Below are positions 39,836 to 50,534 of a DNA stretch of 64,000 nucleotides, piece by piece. This DNA comes from Zanthoxylum bungeanum. Taxonomy: Eukaryota; Streptophyta; Magnoliopsida; Sapindales; Rutaceae. Positions within the stretch are counted from its first letter, which is position 1. Each line of letters starts with the position of its first letter. The notes under the pieces were generated by a model. That model did no database searches and had not been told where the DNA came from. It saw nothing but the letters and a program-made list of their open reading frames with translations. Made by a program: the position numbers and the translations under genes. The DNA lies in contig SKCR01029093.1 in NCBI GenBank assembly GCA_019454045.1, forward strand, positions 124,001 through 188,000, in the 5' to 3' direction.

Positions 39836-40645
39836 GTGGTGAACTGGAATGATTTAGGTCACACTCACCCCTGCGCAAGGAAAGACCTCAACACGATGGG
39901 TTCGGAATGGTTCCTTACTTATGCCACTTGTCTACAAAGTTTTTGTGCAGAATCTAACCAAGTCTACGCACATATATTCCTAAGAGTTTCCTTGTCTAAG
40001 TTAACGTACATGGAAATATAACCTTGGCTAAGTCTGCATGCATAAAAGTAAGTGTCGTCATAACGACAAACCATAATAATCTCATGAACATATTGAATTA
40101 TTAAAGCGAAAAATAAATAACAACCTAAACATAAACTAAATTAAATTCCTAATGCGAAAGAAATAACTAATCATGTTGGAAATAACCAACTAAATCATAC
40201 ATAAAAATAAATAACATACAAAACGACTAAATCATGCTTAGAAAAATAAATAACATACTAAACGACTAAATCATGCATAAATATTAGATTGGATGAAACA
40301 AAATATGTGTTTCTCTCAAGTGGTACGTGGAGTTGTTTCCCAAGTACAAACCGCACTACCGTCCATTCGGATTCGGCTATGGAATTTACGTCTGGGTTTT
40401 CATCTGATATACCACGAGAGATAACACATATTTCATTCATCCCATGGTCAGAGCATACACCAATCAACAACACACATGCAAAGTAAAATAAGAAAATAAA
40501 TAAAAAAATAAAGGAGAATAAATAAAAATGGTGCCCTTAGGTCTAACCTCTTAAGTCGTCTCTTGGAAGTGCGCTATGTGGTTGTCGGAAGAGTTAATGC
40601 TTAGTAAATTTTCCGATTTTCTAGTTCATTGTTTTCCTTCGTTGC
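39836..40645 (-). repeat. E1 left LTR, continuation
   Basis: Resumes after D with GTGAACTGG, then CTCACCCCTGCGCAAGG and GGTTCGGAATGGTTCC. It includes the conserved block at 40290-40420 (CCGTCCATTCGGATTCGGCTA) and GGTCTAACCTCTTAAGTCGTC. It ends near 40645, where the sequence switches to internal DNA. The right half of the LTR is missing. Confidence 0.65.
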
Positions 40646-40983
40646 TTCTATATGTCATACAACTATGGTTCACATGCGGGTTTATAAGGATATGGATAAA
40701 GGCTCCCGCCGGCGAAGGGTTGCCCACAACTAGGTCTCCCTACTCAAGGGTTCGAGCGACCAAGTGAGTGCTCCTTTTTATACCCTAAGGTACGTGCCAA
40801 CGAGTGATGATACTATATAACGATTCACCGCTTCGAGCGAAAACGACTTCATGATACATGATGCCATCGAGGTAAAAAAGGGTATACAAAATTAATGAGA
40901 CAAGGTTAACTAAAGAAAAAATCACAAACATTACAAGATATTATTTCGGGGCCGATTCTCTATCCCTTGTGGAGTCACCAGAC
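40646..40983 (-). other. E1 internal remnant with primer-binding-site-like end
   Basis: The block ACTATGGTTCACATGCGGG matches E2's internal region at 50390-50408. At the right end, on the minus strand, GTCTGGTGACTCCACAAGGG (about 40964-40983) abuts the 5' LTR. It resembles E2's PBS and the GACTC-containing PBS of Ogre/Tat elements. No coding sequence. Confidence 0.55.
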
Positions 40984-43478
40984 TGTGGACACAGGCACAG
41001 TGGTACGGCGACGCTGTCCGGGCTCATGGCCCGGTCGGGAGTACGGAGTAGCCCACATGGGGACTAAACCGGAGAATAAATGAGTCACAACCTACTGTGA
41101 ACTGGGAAATGATTTAAGGCCGCACTCACCCCTCACAAGGGAAGACCTCAAACCGTTGGGTTCGGAATGGTCCCTTACTTATGCAAATTTTAATGAAAAA
41201 GATTTATGCAATAATGTAACCAAGTCTTATGCTACACATACAAGATAATTTAATCAACACCCAAGTTTGCACACCCATAAGCATGAATAAAGATGAAAAC
41301 AAATGCAAGATTGCATAAGTGTATTAAACGAAGAAACATGATAATGTAAATTAACAGTAATCATCGAAATGTTAATAATAACGGCGGATAATCAAGTGCA
41401 TAATGTAAAAGAAATGATCAAAGAGGAAAATATGCATAAAACATGATAAATGAATCTGTCCAGTTTGTGCGCGTTAGTGTAGCGTTCGGAAACGCGTTCG
41501 AATAGAGTGAGGCATAATTCACGCGTTCGTGTAGCATTCGAAAACGCGTTCAAACGTGTTTACAAAAATAATATAACTAGGGACATAAACACGCATACAT
41601 GAATATTCCCGAGTAGTACGTGGAGTTGTATCCCAAGTACATACCGCACTACCGTCCATTTGGATTCGGCTACAGAATTTATGTCTGGGTTTCCATCCGA
41701 TATACCACAAGGGATAACACGCAATCATTAACCTAATGTAGACAGACATGAAATATGATAATGCATATAACAATAAATAACCGAAGAGACAAATATACGA
41801 AATAACAAGGAAGGTAAATAACATAAAATAAATGTGGAATAATAAAACAACAATAAATGTAAATTAAATACGAAATAATAAAAAGAAAAATAACACAAAA
41901 TAAATGTGGAATAATAAATATGTGACCAAATAATTTGACCGTTTTCAATGTAGGATTTCGCATACCCGGTTGGATGTATTCCACGTCCAACCAAGCATGC
42001 CGTTTCCAGGACGACAAAATAAAATATAATAAAGGGTGCCCTCAGGTCTTTCCTTTTAAGTCGCTTCTCGGGAATGCGTTGGGGCGTTGTCGGAAGGGTT
42101 AATGCTCCGCTGTTTTTTTTTCTAGTTCGCTACTTCGTTGTTTCCGATATTTTCCTTGTTTTTCCTGCTATTTTCCTGAGATTTTAGGACTGTTTTGGGG
42201 TAATTTTTAGGGTTGTTTTCAGGACTGGTTGTTTGGTTATGGGGTATGTTTTGGGATTGATTTTATGGGTTGTTTTGTTCGGTTTTTTAGGGACTGTTTT
42301 GTGGCTTAATTTGTTGGTTATTTGGTCGGTGGATTCTTGGCTTTTTTGTGTTGTTGTTGGTGAAGCTTGTCGGTTAACTTTGGGGTTTGTTTGTTGTTTG
42401 TTTACCTAGGGTTCACAGCTCACTGGCATGTTTTGGTCTGCTTCACGTCTAATCCTTTTATTTTGTTCAAGCTGCCTTTCTTGTCCAGGTCCAAGCTGCT
42501 CACCAGATCCACGTTGCTTCTTCTTTTCTCTTTTTTATTTTATTTTTTATTTTTTTTATTTTGTTTGGTGGCTTTGTTATCTTTGGTGGGCTGTTTGAAG
42601 GGTGTTTTATGTTGGTCAGAGAGGGGTATTCATTTGTGTGGTTGCTGGCTTGGCTTGTGATGATGATTCATTACTTGCTGTGGCTTGTATTTGATGAGCA
42701 AGGTGTATGGCCTGTGCCGAGAGAGATGTGTGTGTTTTGAGAGTGGTCTGTGTTGTCGTGATAGAAAGATAGCAGTGAAGATGGATGGAGCTACGAGAGA
42801 TGAAGGAAGGGCTCGGGTGTTTGGGGTTTTCTTATTTTTGTCGAGTGAGAGAGGAATGAGAGGGGATGGGGATGTCGTCGATGAGAGTGAGGGCTGAGAT
42901 TAGGGTTTTTGCTCTTTTGTTGCTGTATGTGTGTGTTTTAAGAGGTGCGAGGGTTCTTTGGTGATTCTCGTCAGTGATGTGGCTATGTTTGTTGGTTGAG
43001 AAGAGTGTGCATGCCGAGTGAAGAGAGAGGCCGAGAGCTCAACCAGGAGAACGCGATGAAGAGAGAGGCTAGGTTAGGATTTTTGTTTTTACTTCAATTT
43101 TTGAATGTGTGAGTTGTCCATGAGAGAGGGTAGGTTGCCGAGAGGTTAAGGGGGATTATGGTTTGGTTTAGGATATGTTTTATAGTGGTGCATTAGGGTT
43201 TTGGTTATGCATGTGGGCTTTGGATGGGTGCGTATGGGCTTTGGATGGGTCCGTATGGTTTTGGGCCAAGATTAATGTTTAAAACAGGAATCGACTAAGT
43301 GAACCTGCGGCTAACTGGCAAATTTAAATTTGACAAGCTATTAATTATTTTATTTTTTACATTATTTTTTTTGAATTTTCACTTCCGACGACCGTTTCCT
43401 GCGACTTCCGCAACTTATCAGGTAGTGCCTCCATACAAGGCACATCATTGGGCTTTATGCAAAAATGCAGTGTCTACA
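40984..43478 (-). repeat. E1 5' LTR, complete
   Basis: 2.5-kb LTR from TGTGGACACAGG to AATGCAGTGTCTACA, with ends decayed from the TGTAGG/CCTACA of E2. It contains two CGTTCG-rich repeat units (41465-41565), a hairpin (41960-42000) and T/G-rich sequence on the plus strand from 42100. The frames at 41519-42017, 42367-42660 and 42685-42897 are low-complexity frames inside the LTR and not genes. Confidence 0.65.
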
Positions 43479-43610
43479 GGATGGATATTAGATGGGTGGG
43501 GGCAATTTTGGAAATTGTTGTAAGTATGGTACTTATTTATTAAATTGGACCTGCGCGTCCAGCGTTTCACCTCCTTATCTCTTTGTATTTCTCTTCTCAC
43601 CGATTCCCCT
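43479..43610 (+). repeat. Copia leader scrap, plus orientation
   Basis: GGATGGATATTAGATGGG, then GGACCTGCGCGTCCAGC and CTCTTTGTATTTCTCTTCTCACC match copia F's leader at 57060-57175, which lies in the same orientation. F has its own copy, so this is part of a different copia insertion. It is wedged between E1 and E3. Confidence 0.7.
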
Positions 43611-44101
43611 TGTAGGACAGAGAAATCAGTGACACTGGCCCAGGCTCGCGGCCTGGTTGGGAGTACGGAATAGCCCACGGGGGAACTAAACCGGAGGACT
43701 AAAGATGGAGTCGCCACCCGGTGTGTACCGGGAAAAAAATTTAAGGCCGCACTCACCCCTCGCAAGGGAAGACCTCAAACTGTTAGGTTCGGAATGGTCC
43801 CTTACTTATGCCACTTGTAATGAAATGATTTATGCAATAGTACGACCAAATCTCATGCAACACGTACCAGATAATTTAAGCAACATGCAAGTTTGCACAC
43901 CCATAATCGTAAATGAAAGAAATGAAGGCAAAATACATAATTCATGAACGTATTAAGCAATAAAGTGCAATAATGTAACTAATAACAACTACAAAGGCAT
44001 TGATGATAAAATCGAGCACACAATCTCATGAGCATATCGAACAAATGCGGAAAATATAAACAAACAATAACGGTAAAGGCATAAATATTTAAGAGAGCTA
44101 A

Positions 44102-44106
44102 CTAAG
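44102..44106. repeat. Target-site duplication of E2, left copy (CTAAG)
   Basis: A perfect 5-bp duplication with 53119-53123, flanking the complete E2 element. Confidence 0.88.
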
Positions 44107-46699
44107 TGTAGGACACAGAACTTGTCGACGTTGTTCTAGGCTCGCGGCCTATTTGGGAGTACGAAATAACATGGAGTCGCCACCCGATGTGAACCGGGAC
44201 AAATATTTAAGGCCGCACTCACCCCTCGCAAGGGAAGACCTCAAACCGTTGGATTCGGAATGGTCCCTTACTTATGTCACTTGTGATGATATAATTTGTG
44301 CAATAAATCAACCGAGTCTACTCAATAATCATGCTCAAGGGTACTTAGATCTAATATACATTCGTCAAAATAAATCCTATTCTAAGTTTGCATGCTTGAA
44401 AGTAAGTCTTTAAACGGAAAACACATAAAATCCCACATTAAGCATATTGAGCCATTAAACCGAAAAAAACAAACAACTATTTAAACATTAATCATGAACT
44501 AAACGAAACATCATGCATAAAGAATAAAGAAACAACATGCCTAAATAACATAATCATGCTTTGAAAATTAAATAATAAACTAAACTAAATCATGCTTTAA
44601 ACAAAAAATAAACAACCTATGAATTATAACATGCTCAAATATAAATTTGGATGAGACGAACCATGTGTCTCTTAAGAGGTATGTGGCGTTGTATCCCGAG
44701 TGCAGACCGCAATACCGTCCATTCGGAATCGGCTACAGAATTTATGTCCGGGTTTCCATCTGATATACCACAAAAGGGAACATATACTCCGCTCATCCAA
44801 CAATCACGTCATGCCTCAAACGACTCTCATGCGATAATACTTTCAAAATAAATAAAATAAAACGAAAGAAGATAAGTGAAAAGGTACCCTCAGGTCTAAC
44901 CTCTTTTGTCGTCTCAAGAAATGGCGTTACACGGCCGTCAGAAGGGAGAATACTCCGTAACTTTTCTGGTTCACTAATCCAACATTTTTCCTCGCTGTTT
45001 CGCTGTTCGGGTTGCTATTTTAACTCCGTTTCACAGCTGTTTTCGTTGTATTTTCGAGTCACAGTTTTTAGGTAATTTAGGGACAGTCTTGGCGGTTATT
45101 TGGACCAGTTTGGACTGCAGTTTTGGAAGGGTTTCAATGGCAGTTTTTGTCACTGTTTTGGGCAGTTTTCAATGGTGTTTTGCGGCAGTTTGGACAGTGC
45201 AGTGAAGGGAATTTATGCGGTTGTTTTGGGTGTTTATGCGGCAGTGAGTTAGGTGATTTGGGGACAATTTTCACTGCAGTTTGAAGGGATTTTTGAGGGC
45301 TATATGCGCTGATTGAAGGGGCAGATGATGGAGAGGGCTGAGCTGCGTGAAGGCTATGAAGGTTGGTCAGAAGGTTGCTGCTCAACGGCTGCTTATGGTG
45401 TGTTTGAGGGCTGTCCACTGGCAATTTTGTGTGTGTGTGTCTGTTTGTGGCAATTGTGAGTGGTGTGAATATGTGCGTGGTTGAGCAGTGGCGTGGATGC
45501 TTATTGTTACGTGGGGCAAGGGGCTGTCGCATGAAGGGTTCAGTTTAGGGTTTTTAGTGTGAAGAGGGCAGTGAGTGCATGAAGTGCAGGGCAGCTGTCG
45601 AGAATGACTTGCATGTTTTAGCGTGAGGCAAAAGGGCTGAAACAAGGGTCCAGGCATGAGTGTTATGAGGCAGTGAAGTGGCTGAAGGGTTCTTGTGGCC
45701 GTGTGGTGTTGAGGGCAGTTTGGCGTGAGCTAGGACTGGTGATTTAGGCTGCTGCCGAGAGGGGCTAGGGCTGTGATCTGCGTGTGTTTAGTGTGAAGAG
45801 GGAATGGGGCAATAGTCATGCGTGAGGAGTGGCCTATCGTGTGGTGTTTATGGCTTGTGATTGTGTTTAGGGTTTGGCAAGTTTGTGAAGTTGTTGCAGC
45901 TTACGTGAGGACTAAGTGCTGCTGATGGCTGGTGGCTGTTGGTGTGTGCAGGGTGTGAAGGCAGGTGGTTGTTGGCGTTGTGAGTATTAGTGGGTGCAGT
46001 GGATTCCCATGAATGGCTGTTGTTGAGAGGCTCTGTGGCGGTGAGCTGTGAAGGTTTATTATTGTGTGGGGTGCGTGAGGGTGAGATGGGCAGTGCGATG
46101 AGTTTAGGGTCGCTTTTCTTCACGGCTGAGAGCTTATTGGCTGTTTATGGCTTTTTGTTTATTCACGCTGAGGAGAGAGACGGGTGTGGCAACCGTGAGG
46201 AGAGATGAAGGGGGTTCAGTCGGTGAGAGAGCCGTGAATACGTTTAGAATTTTTTTTGGATTCTTTTTTTTTGTGTTGTTCCGTGAGTGAGAGAGGTCAG
46301 AGAGGATATAGGCTTTAGGGTTTCTTTATACAGTGGTGAGCTAGGTTTAGGATTTTTTTGGAAATGATCTATTTTATTTTGGAATTAGAATTTATTTAGA
46401 TTTTAATTTAATTTAATTGGTTTTAATTGGTTTTAATTTAATTTTATTTTAATTTTAATTATTTAATTTATGAGATGTGTTTTAAATATTTTAATTATTT
46501 TGGATTGGGTTTGGTGTGTTTTAAAACAGAGGTCCAACAAGCGAACCCGAAGCGAAACAAGCGAGTTAAATCCATCCAAATGCTAATTTCCAACTTTCCC
46601 CTTCCGACGTCCTTTTCCCGCGGCTTTCACAATCAAAGAGGTAGTGTCTCCATACGAGACTCATCATCGGGACTTACATGCAAAAATGCAGTGCCTACA
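44107..46699 (-). repeat. E2 3' LTR
   Basis: 2593 bp from TGTAGGACACAG to GCAGTGCCTACA, pairing with 50535-53118. Frames at 45134-45532, 45382-45657 and 45848-46123 (minus) are rich in Ser, Pro, His, Thr and Asn with no recognisable domain. The 91-codon frame at 45848-46123 is kept at the same length in the partner LTR (52277-52552) but differs at about 11 residues. Confidence 0.85.
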
Positions 46700-46714
46700 G
46701 TCGCCCCCACTTTG
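46700..46714 (-). other. E2 polypurine tract
   Basis: On the minus strand AAAGTGGGGGCGAC lies directly before the 3' LTR TGTAGG. A similar GACTGGGGGCGACC recurs at 49196-49210 inside the element. Confidence 0.65.
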
Positions 46715-46779
46715 ATGGGACTTGTGCAGTGTGTGACAATGACAATCCTATCAAAGTACGTGCAATGCATTTTTACTTA

Positions 46780-47225
46780 CCTGGCTCGCCAGCTGCCACC
46801 TGACTTGCCTGCTGCTTCGAACTGAGTTGATATGGTGGCGAGGTGCCTCGACCCCTGGTCTTTGTTCCCGAACCACCGAATGTGAACTATGCTGATGATG
46901 CAGTGGGCCCTCGACCTTTTGACTCATCCCGAAACTGCAACTGATGTGTGGGCCCTCGACCCTGGGACACATCCTAAAAGTGATGATGAATGAATTCTTG
47001 GCTCGCCAGTTGCCACCTAACTTGCATGTTGTTTTGAACTGAATTGATATGATGGCGAGGTGCCTCGACCTCTGGGCTTTGTTCCCGAACTACCGAATGT
47101 GAACTGTGTTGATGATGCAGTGGGCCCTCGACCCTGGGACGCATCCCGGAACTGCAACCGACAACGGGGGCACCTCGACCCAATACCACTGACAATGTGG
47201 GCCTCACCCTCAAGCTGATGATGTA
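46780..47225. repeat. E2 3'-UTR repeat, two units of ~215-245 bp
   Basis: GGCTCGCCAGCTGCCACCTGACTTGC at 46783 recurs, slightly changed, at 47000. Each is followed by GAGGTGCCTCGACC and TGATGATGCAGTGGGCCC. Confidence 0.7.
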
Positions 47226-47840
47226 GTGGGCACCTCGACCCTGGGACGCATCCCGGAACTACAACCGACAACGGGGGCACCTCGACCCTGGGCACTTCGA
47301 CCCAACACCACTGACAATAGGGACCTTGCCCTCAATATGATGATATAGTGGGCACCTCGACCCTGGGACGCATCCCGGAACTACAACCGACAACAGAGGC
47401 ACCTCGACCATGGGCACCTCGATCCAATACCGCTGACAACAGAGGCACCTCGCCCTCAATATGATGATGTAGTGGGCACCTCGACCTTGGGACGTATCCC
47501 AGAACTACAACCGACAACGGGGGCAACTCGACCCTGGGCACCTCGACCCAACACCGCTGACAATAGGGACCTCGTCCTCAATATGATGATGTAGTGGGCA
47601 CCTCGACCCTGGGACGCATCCCGGAACTATAACCGACAACGGGGGCACCTCGACCCTGGGCACCTCGACCCAACACCGCTGAAAATAGGGACCTCGCCCT
47701 CAATATGATGATGTAGTGGGCACCTCGACCCTAGGACGCATCCCGAAACTACAACCGACAACGGGGGCACCTCGACCCTGGGACGCATCCCAATACCGCT
47801 GACAATAGGGACCTCGCCCTCAAACTGATGATGACGTGGG
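47226..47840. repeat. E2 3'-UTR tandem array, ~122-bp unit, five copies
   Basis: GTGGGCACCTCGACC begins units near 47226, 47349, 47472, 47593 and 47716, a period of 121-123 bp. Each unit runs through GGGACGCATCCCGGAACTA, CAACCGACAACGGGGGCAC and TAGGGACCTCGCCCTC. Minus-strand frames here (46974-47541) are by-products of the repeat. Confidence 0.85.
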
Positions 47841-48600
47841 CCTCGCCCCCAAAACTGATACTGATGTGGGCCTCGCCCTTAACTGATACTGATATGGGCC
47901 TCGCCCTCAAACTGATACTGATATGGGCCTCGCCCCTATGTTGATATTGATATGGCCTCGCCCCCATGCTGATATTGATGCTAATATGGGCCTCGCCCTC
48001 AGAGTGCCATACTCGGCAAGACCAATTCTGATGCTAATATGGGCCTCGCCCCCCAGAGTGCCATACCCGGCAAAACTGATTCTGATATCTCCATACCTAG
48101 AGAGTCGTACCTGGCCAAACTGATCTGATGTCTCCATACCCGGAGTGCCATACCCGAAAAAACCGATACTGATGATGACGTTGGCCTCGCCCCTAGAGTG
48201 CCATACCCGGCAAGACTGATTCTGAATTAACGTGGGCGTCGCCCTCAGAGTGCCATACCCGGCAAGACTGATACTGATACTAATGTGGGCCTCGCCTCCA
48301 GATTTCCATACCTGGCAAGACTGATATTGAACCAATGTGGGTCTCGCCCCCAGAATGCCATACCCGGCAGAACTAATATTGAACCAATGTGGGCCTCGAC
48401 CCCAGAATGCCCTACCCGGCAGAACTGATATTGAACTGATGTGGGCCTCGCCCCCCAGAATGCCATACCCGACAGAACTAATACTAAACCAATGTGGGCC
48501 TCGCCCCCAGAATGCCATACCCGACAGAACTGATACTGAACTGATGTGGGCCTCGCCCCCCAGAATGCCATACCCGACAAAACTAATATTGTACTGTATG
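47841..48600. repeat. E2 3'-UTR tandem array, ~52-bp unit plus shorter variants
   Basis: Units of the form GTGGGCCTCGCCCCCAGAATG, CCATACCCGGCAGAACTGAT, ATTGAACC repeat about every 52-54 bp between 48180 and 48600. Shorter 27-35-bp versions without the CCATACCCGG part lie at 47841-47990. The 234-codon minus frame at 47907-48611 is a repeat artefact. Confidence 0.82.
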
Positions 48601-49560
48601 AGATGGTCCATTCTCGAACCGTTACTGTGATATGGTCCATTCCTGAACCGTTACTGTGATGTGGTCCATTCCCGAACTGCGTTCCATTCTCGGAGTGCCA
48701 TTCTCGGCTTATTCATTCCCGCACTGTGCTCCGTTCTTGGAGTGCCATTCCCGGCTGGTGATGCAATGGGCCTCAACCCTAGGACTCATCCCCAAAACTG
48801 ATAGTGATGTAGGCCTCCACCCTGGGACTCATCCCCAAAACTGATGCTGAAGTGGGCCTCGACCCTAGGATTCCTTCCCGGATTTATTCCAAGACTCTAC
48901 TGATATGGGCCTCAACCCTGGGACTTATACCCAAAACTACTACTCATATGTTGCTGATTCTGGTTGGCTTGTCTTTGCCGCTTTCTCTTTTTCTTCTTTG
49001 AAACCTGTGAATACAAAATGAAACAAACACAAAAAGAATGCAAAATACGTTACGTGTATGCATGCATGCATGAATGAATTTCCTATTCCGTTGGGTTAGG
49101 TCTTCCGCCAGTTCTCCGGGTGATTGCTCAGTCTTCTCTCTAGTTTCATGACTCAATATTTTGTTATGTCCTTAATTCGCGATGTGGTAGACTGGTCGCC
49201 CCCAGTCTTTGTTTAGCTTTCTGCTCTCCGCTGTTTGCACTTGGTCAAGATGAACCACATGGTGGGGCCTTCTATATCATCATACTATGCTACGAAATAG
49301 TCTCAATAGTTATACATATCATTGTCCTCAAGGAATGCCCAGTAATGAAACCAGAGAACATTCAAAACACTCAATGCAACTCAAATCTGAGTTTTTGAAT
49401 AAATGATCTATGCCAGACTCAAAGTGTGTGTGTGCAAATCTTCCTTTGCAGATTCATCCCCAGGTAAGCCAACTCAATGATTTCATCTAAAAATTGGGAT
49501 TGATGGGTCAAACCAACTTAGATGTCTCAATTATGCCTGCAGTTGCTTTTCTGTGCTCAA
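48601..49560. other. E2 internal, non-coding
   Basis: Degenerate continuations of the array (GTGGTCCATTCCCGAAC, GGGCCTCAACCCT) run to about 48950. Unique sequence without coding features follows. A second PPT-like GGTCGCCCCCAGTC lies at 49194-49208. Confidence 0.5.
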
Positions 49561-49571
49561 TGTGGTATGGT

Positions 49572-49662
49572 TTTCTTTCTTTTTTGTCTCTTTCTTTTTC
49601 TTTTTGATTTTGAACTTCTTTTTTCTTTTTCTTTTCTTTTTCTCTTTTTTTTTTCAACACAC
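49572..49662. repeat. Pyrimidine tract (purine-rich on the element strand)
   Basis: About 90 bp almost purely of T with scattered C on the plus strand, thus A/G-rich in the E2 transcript. It lies in E2's 5' internal half. Confidence 0.8.
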
Positions 49663-50057
49663 CTACCCTTTAAGGTAGCATTTCTCCTCATGGTGGTCCT
49701 AATACTCGCCCATTGGTAGCTTCACGCTTATTGGTTATAGGTGGTTCAATTCTTTTTCTTTAGAGACTTTTCTTTCATTTTCAACCATACCACACATCAT
49801 AACACAAGTAAGTCAGGATATACATCTAAGCAAACGGTCATTCACCGACCTACAATTTCTTCGACTAGTCACTTTGCTAACTACTCAGGTTTTCACCGCT
49901 AAGAACCTATAGTGAGGTGCTTACGAGTCTAACATAGATCAATTATTCAAAGTATCAGATAAAAGCACATCAAGAGTTTATCGTTTCTAAGATTTCTCCC
50001 TAAAGAAATCAATTTCATCATCGGACTTATGCCTAACTATTAAGGACTAAAAACAAA

Positions 50058-50135
50058 CAATTTTTCTTTTTTTCTTTTTTTTCTTTTGTTTTTCTTTTTT
50101 TTCTCTTATCTTTTTTTTTTTTTCTTTTTTTTTTA
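50058..50135. repeat. Second pyrimidine tract in E2
   Basis: About 80 bp of T runs broken by single C, including runs of 10 or more T. It is similar in style to 49572-49662. Confidence 0.8.
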
Positions 50136-50513
50136 AGGCCCCCCAATGGTCTTTCTATCCTTGCCGTGAGGTTTTCTATTTCTCGATTTCCTTTTCCTCG
50201 CTATCCATGTTTGCTAAACTCCTATTGACAAACCTTCTTTTACCCCCAACCCAACAGATATCTATGATGGCTTTTAAGACACAGAGGGTTAACGTGATGC
50301 GTGAATGCATGAGATGCGTGCGATGTATGAGATATAATATGCATGTAGTTTTCAAAAGCATAAAGGGGCAACTCCTATAGGATATAAAACTATGGTTCAC
50401 ATGTGGGTTTATGACAATGCCTTTGATTGAACTCCCTCAACCCACTATAGAAACGATCAACTAATGCACAAATTATACACATCACAATACATGATTTCGG
50501 GGCCGATTCTCTA

Positions 50514-50532
50514 TCCCCAGTGGAGTCTCCAG
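50514..50532 (-). other. E2 primer-binding site
   Basis: On the minus strand it reads CTGGAGACTCCACTGGGGA, two bases after the LTR end. It resembles the PBS of Ogre/Tat elements, which family literature describes as tRNA-Arg type. The E1 counterpart at 40964-40982 is CTGGTGACTCCACAAGGGA. Confidence 0.6.
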
Positions 50533-50534
50533 AT

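Larger units (their letters stand above)
29834..43478 (-). mobile_element. E1: truncated Tat/Ogre-like LTR element, split by copia D
   Basis: Remains of a minus-strand Ty3/gypsy-type element of Tat/Ogre character. Pieces are 29834-29944 plus 39836 to about 40645 (left, 3' LTR fragment), about 40646-40983 (internal piece next to the PBS) and 40984-43478 (complete right, 5' LTR). The 3' LTR joins the 5' internal sequence directly at about 40645, so the PPT and any coding region have been deleted. Copia D is inserted at 29944/39836. No coding sequence is present. The right border is followed by a copia scrap, not by copia A, so the locus has been rearranged. Confidence 0.65.

Noticed and set aside
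41519..42897. Open frames of about 70-100 codons in E1's 5' LTR, some hydrophobic
   Set aside because: They come from T-rich or AT-rich LTR DNA, overlap on both strands and have no counterpart frames in E2 or E3.
47226..48600. Possible CRISPR-like or satellite array
   Set aside because: Units are contiguous without unique spacers and lie inside a plant retrotransposon. It is a transposon 3'-UTR array, and it is too short here to call a satellite.
47907..48611. A 234-codon minus-strand open frame, the longest in the window
   Set aside because: It lies in the ~52-bp tandem array of E2. The translation is a repeated GYGILGGEAHISS-like peptide produced by the repeat, with no domain and no codon-level conservation.
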